A stretch of 64,000 nt of DNA. Origin: Psychrobacter sp. P11F6. GTDB lineage: Bacteria > Pseudomonadota > Gammaproteobacteria > Pseudomonadales > Moraxellaceae. A program made the position numbers and the translations under genes. The stretch's first letter is position 1. Every line of letters begins with the position of its first letter. Location: NCBI RefSeq assembly GCF_001435295.1, contig NZ_CM003594.1, forward strand, positions 3,182,574 to 3,246,573, in the 5' to 3' direction. Shown here piece by piece: positions 62,360 through 64,000 of the stretch. Below the pieces are notes generated by a model. It ran no database searches. It saw nothing but the letters and a program-made list of their open reading frames with translations, and had not been told where the DNA came from.

Positions 62360-63583
62360 CTAGTCTTTGTTGAAAACTTTTTTATATTCATTTTCAATGA
62401 TTTGACTTATAACCTTGTTGGCAGTCGTTCCTTTAGCTTTGATGATAGAATCCAATTGATCTTGATTTTTCTTATATATCCTGACTTCACTTAAATCTTC
62501 GTTCTTGTTGCTCGCCGAGATTTTACTCCATGCATCTTTCATGTTCTCTATAATTTTAGTTCTATGTGATATTTCTGGTATTGACTCAAGATCAACTGTT
62601 GGGTCATTCACGTCTATGTCTTGAGTAAAAACCTCATAGGTATATTCTGCATTTGATAAGACATCAAGACTTGCTAATATTAAATTATACTTGTCTTCTA
62701 GAGAGGAGGGTATGAAAGCATTCTGAAGTATGAGGTGGTCTCTTTTTTCTGAGCTCAGATAGTTATAAGCCCATTCAATTTGTTCGCTATCATCACCCTT
62801 AAGCCACTTAATTTCTCTACCAGTGCGGTTTCTAAAATAGTTGGACTTAACTGTTTCAATAACGCCTATCAACGGATGAGTGTTTACGTCTACGGGGTTT
62901 GCATAATACGGTAAGGTGAGTGGGGTATAGTTGAAATTAATGGTCTCATATTTTAAGTAATTTAAAATGTGTACAATTAACTCATTACCTCCAACTATGG
63001 TTTTATTGTAAAAAATACTTTGAACTAAATAAGCAATATGCAGAGCGTTACGGAGGTCATCTTTGATCCAGTTCAATGAGCTATCTGGCAGCTGGTTATT
63101 AATTTTAAATTGCATTAGGTCGTGAAAGTATGGAATTGGATATGGCTGAGACTTGAATATGCTGATCAAAGTGGATTTGAAGGCTCCCTTATCAAATTCG
63201 ATATTAGCTGGTAAATTCCCCCAATACATATTGTGTGCAAATACCAAGCTCTTGCAATCGTCTTCATTAAAACGTCCAATCGTGTTATAAAAATCCTCTA
63301 AGTTTTTCCAGTTTTGCTTTGCATGGTAAAAATACAAGTCGGTATTAAATTTATGTTGTTGGGCCTGATGATATGCATTAGCTTGATTTAGCACTTCTTG
63401 ATTTAAACTAGTAAATGGCTGATTATCCACTTCTATTAAAACCCCATTATTATCAGATGTAGCTGTTAAAGCCGTAGTAATATCTCCACTTTTCTCAGCC
63501 GATATTTCGGAATTGTCGTGATACTGGTCAGCAGTCTGAACCAAGTTTCCATCATTATAATCTGAGTTATTATTATATGTCAT
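62360..63583 (-). CDS. Unknown 407-residue island protein with RHH-like C-terminus
   Basis: I do not recognise the main part. Residues 1-60 are polar and Asn/Asp-rich. Residues about 65-350 are mixed helical, with many aromatic residues (for example F-Y-H-A-K-Q-N-W-K-N-L-E-D-F-Y). The last 44 residues read as a ribbon-helix-helix unit: a strand E-V-R-I-Y-K-K, a helix Q-D-Q-L-D-S-I-I-K-A, a G-T-T turn and a helix A-N-K-V-I-S-Q-I-I-E-N-E-Y. A DNA-binding role is thus inferred. GAAGG lies about nine bases before ATG 63583. Base composition is more AT-rich than the host genes. It faces the integrase gene. Confidence 0.6.
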   Translation of the reverse strand: MTYNNNSDYNDGNLVQTADQYHDNSEISAEKSGDITTALTATSDNNGVLIEVDNQPFTSLNQEVLNQANAYHQAQQHKFNTDLYFYHAKQNWKNLEDFYNTIGRFNEDDCKSLVFAHNMYWGNLPANIEFDKGAFKSTLISIFKSQPYPIPYFHDLMQFKINNQLPDSSLNWIKDDLRNALHIAYLVQSIFYNKTIVGGNELIVHILNYLKYETINFNYTPLTLPYYANPVDVNTHPLIGVIETVKSNYFRNRTGREIKWLKGDDSEQIEWAYNYLSSEKRDHLILQNAFIPSSLEDKYNLILASLDVLSNAEYTYEVFTQDIDVNDPTVDLESIPEISHRTKIIENMKDAWSKISASNKNEDLSEVRIYKKNQDQLDSIIKAKGTTANKVISQIIENEYKKVFNKD

Positions 63584-64000
63584 AGCAAAAATACCTTCAA
63601 AAAAACTCTTAAAAAGTGGGTATATAGTCTCTTTTAGTAGGAAAAAACTATGTATTTACTACATAGAAACTCCCTAATATAGGGGCGTGAGCAGTCCTAT
63701 GCTCTTTTTTAGCTTAAAATAGACTGCATTTAGTCTTTCATATTTCTGCTTTGACTATACCTTGTATATAAGTTTCGTTCTAGCAATAAGTTTGCATAAT
63801 TTTGGCCCAATATAAATACTTCGTTTAGTACTATCTACGTTTCATTGAATGGATGATTTCATCACTAAGCAAGAACAATATATGATACGTTTTGACAACC
63901 CCAGTCAGCTAACTCCATCCTAATCGAAACTCTAACGCAGACAGCAATACTGCATCTGCTCCGATAAAAAAACATCAAGCACACAAGCAAAAAGCTGCTC
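63584..64000. other. 417-base island DNA to window edge
   Basis: AT-rich DNA that holds the promoter of the 407-residue gene. It has a CTATGTA/TACATAG hairpin at 63648-63666 and a weak GAGCA/TGCTC hairpin followed by six T at 63689-63710. From 63849 there is a short plus-strand frame that may be a broken gene start, listed separately. Confidence 0.5.
63849..64000 (+). pseudogene. Possible frameshifted gene start at window edge
   Basis: ATG 63849 opens a 24-codon frame (M-D-D-F-I-T-K-Q-E-Q-Y-M-I-R-F-D-N-P-S-Q and so on) ending at TAA 63921-63923. One frame over, the sequence is open from there to the window end as a Ser/Asn/Ala/Lys/Gln-rich stretch without any start codon. Removing one T at 63921 would join them into a single frame. 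This may be a true frameshift, a sequencing error or chance. The gene would continue beyond the window. Confidence 0.35.

Noticed and set aside
63689..63710. Terminator-like GAGCA/TGCTC hairpin with six T
   Set aside because: The stem is only five pairs and no plus-strand gene ends before it, so it is mentioned within the gap entry only.

Overview
The window is a stretch of gamma-proteobacterial chromosome, most likely Psychrobacter (Moraxellaceae). This rests on protein sequence recognised by eye, the presence of a BfmR/BfmS-type two-component pair known from Acinetobacter, and local gene orders (pheS-pheT-ihfA, rpsP-rimM-trmD-rplS, zur-znuC-znuB opposite znuA). No database search was possible. 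About 60 genes are supported. Nearly all are housekeeping genes with intact reading frames.

Layout. 1-281: tail of an unknown, very acidic Ala-rich protein. 516-5653 (minus): rpmI, rplT, pheS, pheT, ihfA. 5654-6714: a probable 167-bp MITE with 4-bp target duplications, then a hotdog thioesterase gene with a third, similar repeat end right after its stop. 6809-9715: hisIE and tatABC. 9933-12562: a compact UvrD/FBH1-like helicase and dusC. 12621-15706: MAPEG, OsmC, rppH and an alcohol dehydrogenase. 15939-18547: NRDE and MuiA-like (DUF4139) proteins. 18825-21685: lgt, thyA, folA and a small TonB-domain lipoprotein. 21739-26325: uvrC, a DUF3360-type membrane protein and a DUF4442 protein. 26606-29033: rpsP-rimM-trmD-rplS. 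29528-34191: an EnvZ-like kinase without a neighbouring regulator, a 59-residue small membrane protein, bfmS and bfmR. 34848-43055: the full atp operon (atpI-B-E-F-H-A-G-D-C). 43347-46829: zinc uptake with its regulator and a perfect Zur operator. 47077-50042: cpdA, dksA, gluQRS. 50135-53084: ftsW and murD. 53747-56275: a SulP transporter and a tandem Usp protein. 56631-58407: a sigma-54 promoter with glnK-amtB. 58523-60408: DUF2147, an unknown 87-residue protein and a secreted-type nuclease. 60537-64000: tRNA-Ser(GGA), then a P4-type integrase and the left part of a genomic island that runs off the window.

How genes work together. Zur, ZnuA, ZnuC and ZnuB form a zinc-starvation regulon around one palindrome. 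GlnK gates AmtB under nitrogen control. TatA/B/C form one export pathway. Lgt lipidates lipoproteins such as the one encoded three genes downstream. BfmR/BfmS form an envelope-stress pair.

The least explained part is the right-hand island. It has an integrase preceded by five copies of an 8-bp motif, the last touching the start codon. It also carries a 407-residue protein with no recognised main domain but a ribbon-helix-helix-like C-terminus, and what looks like a frameshifted gene start at the window edge. Smaller items include a 59-codon gene with a strong ribosome site beside bfmS, a tandem pentapeptide micro-ORF, long hairpins between atp genes, and a perfect 18-bp inverted repeat after tatC.
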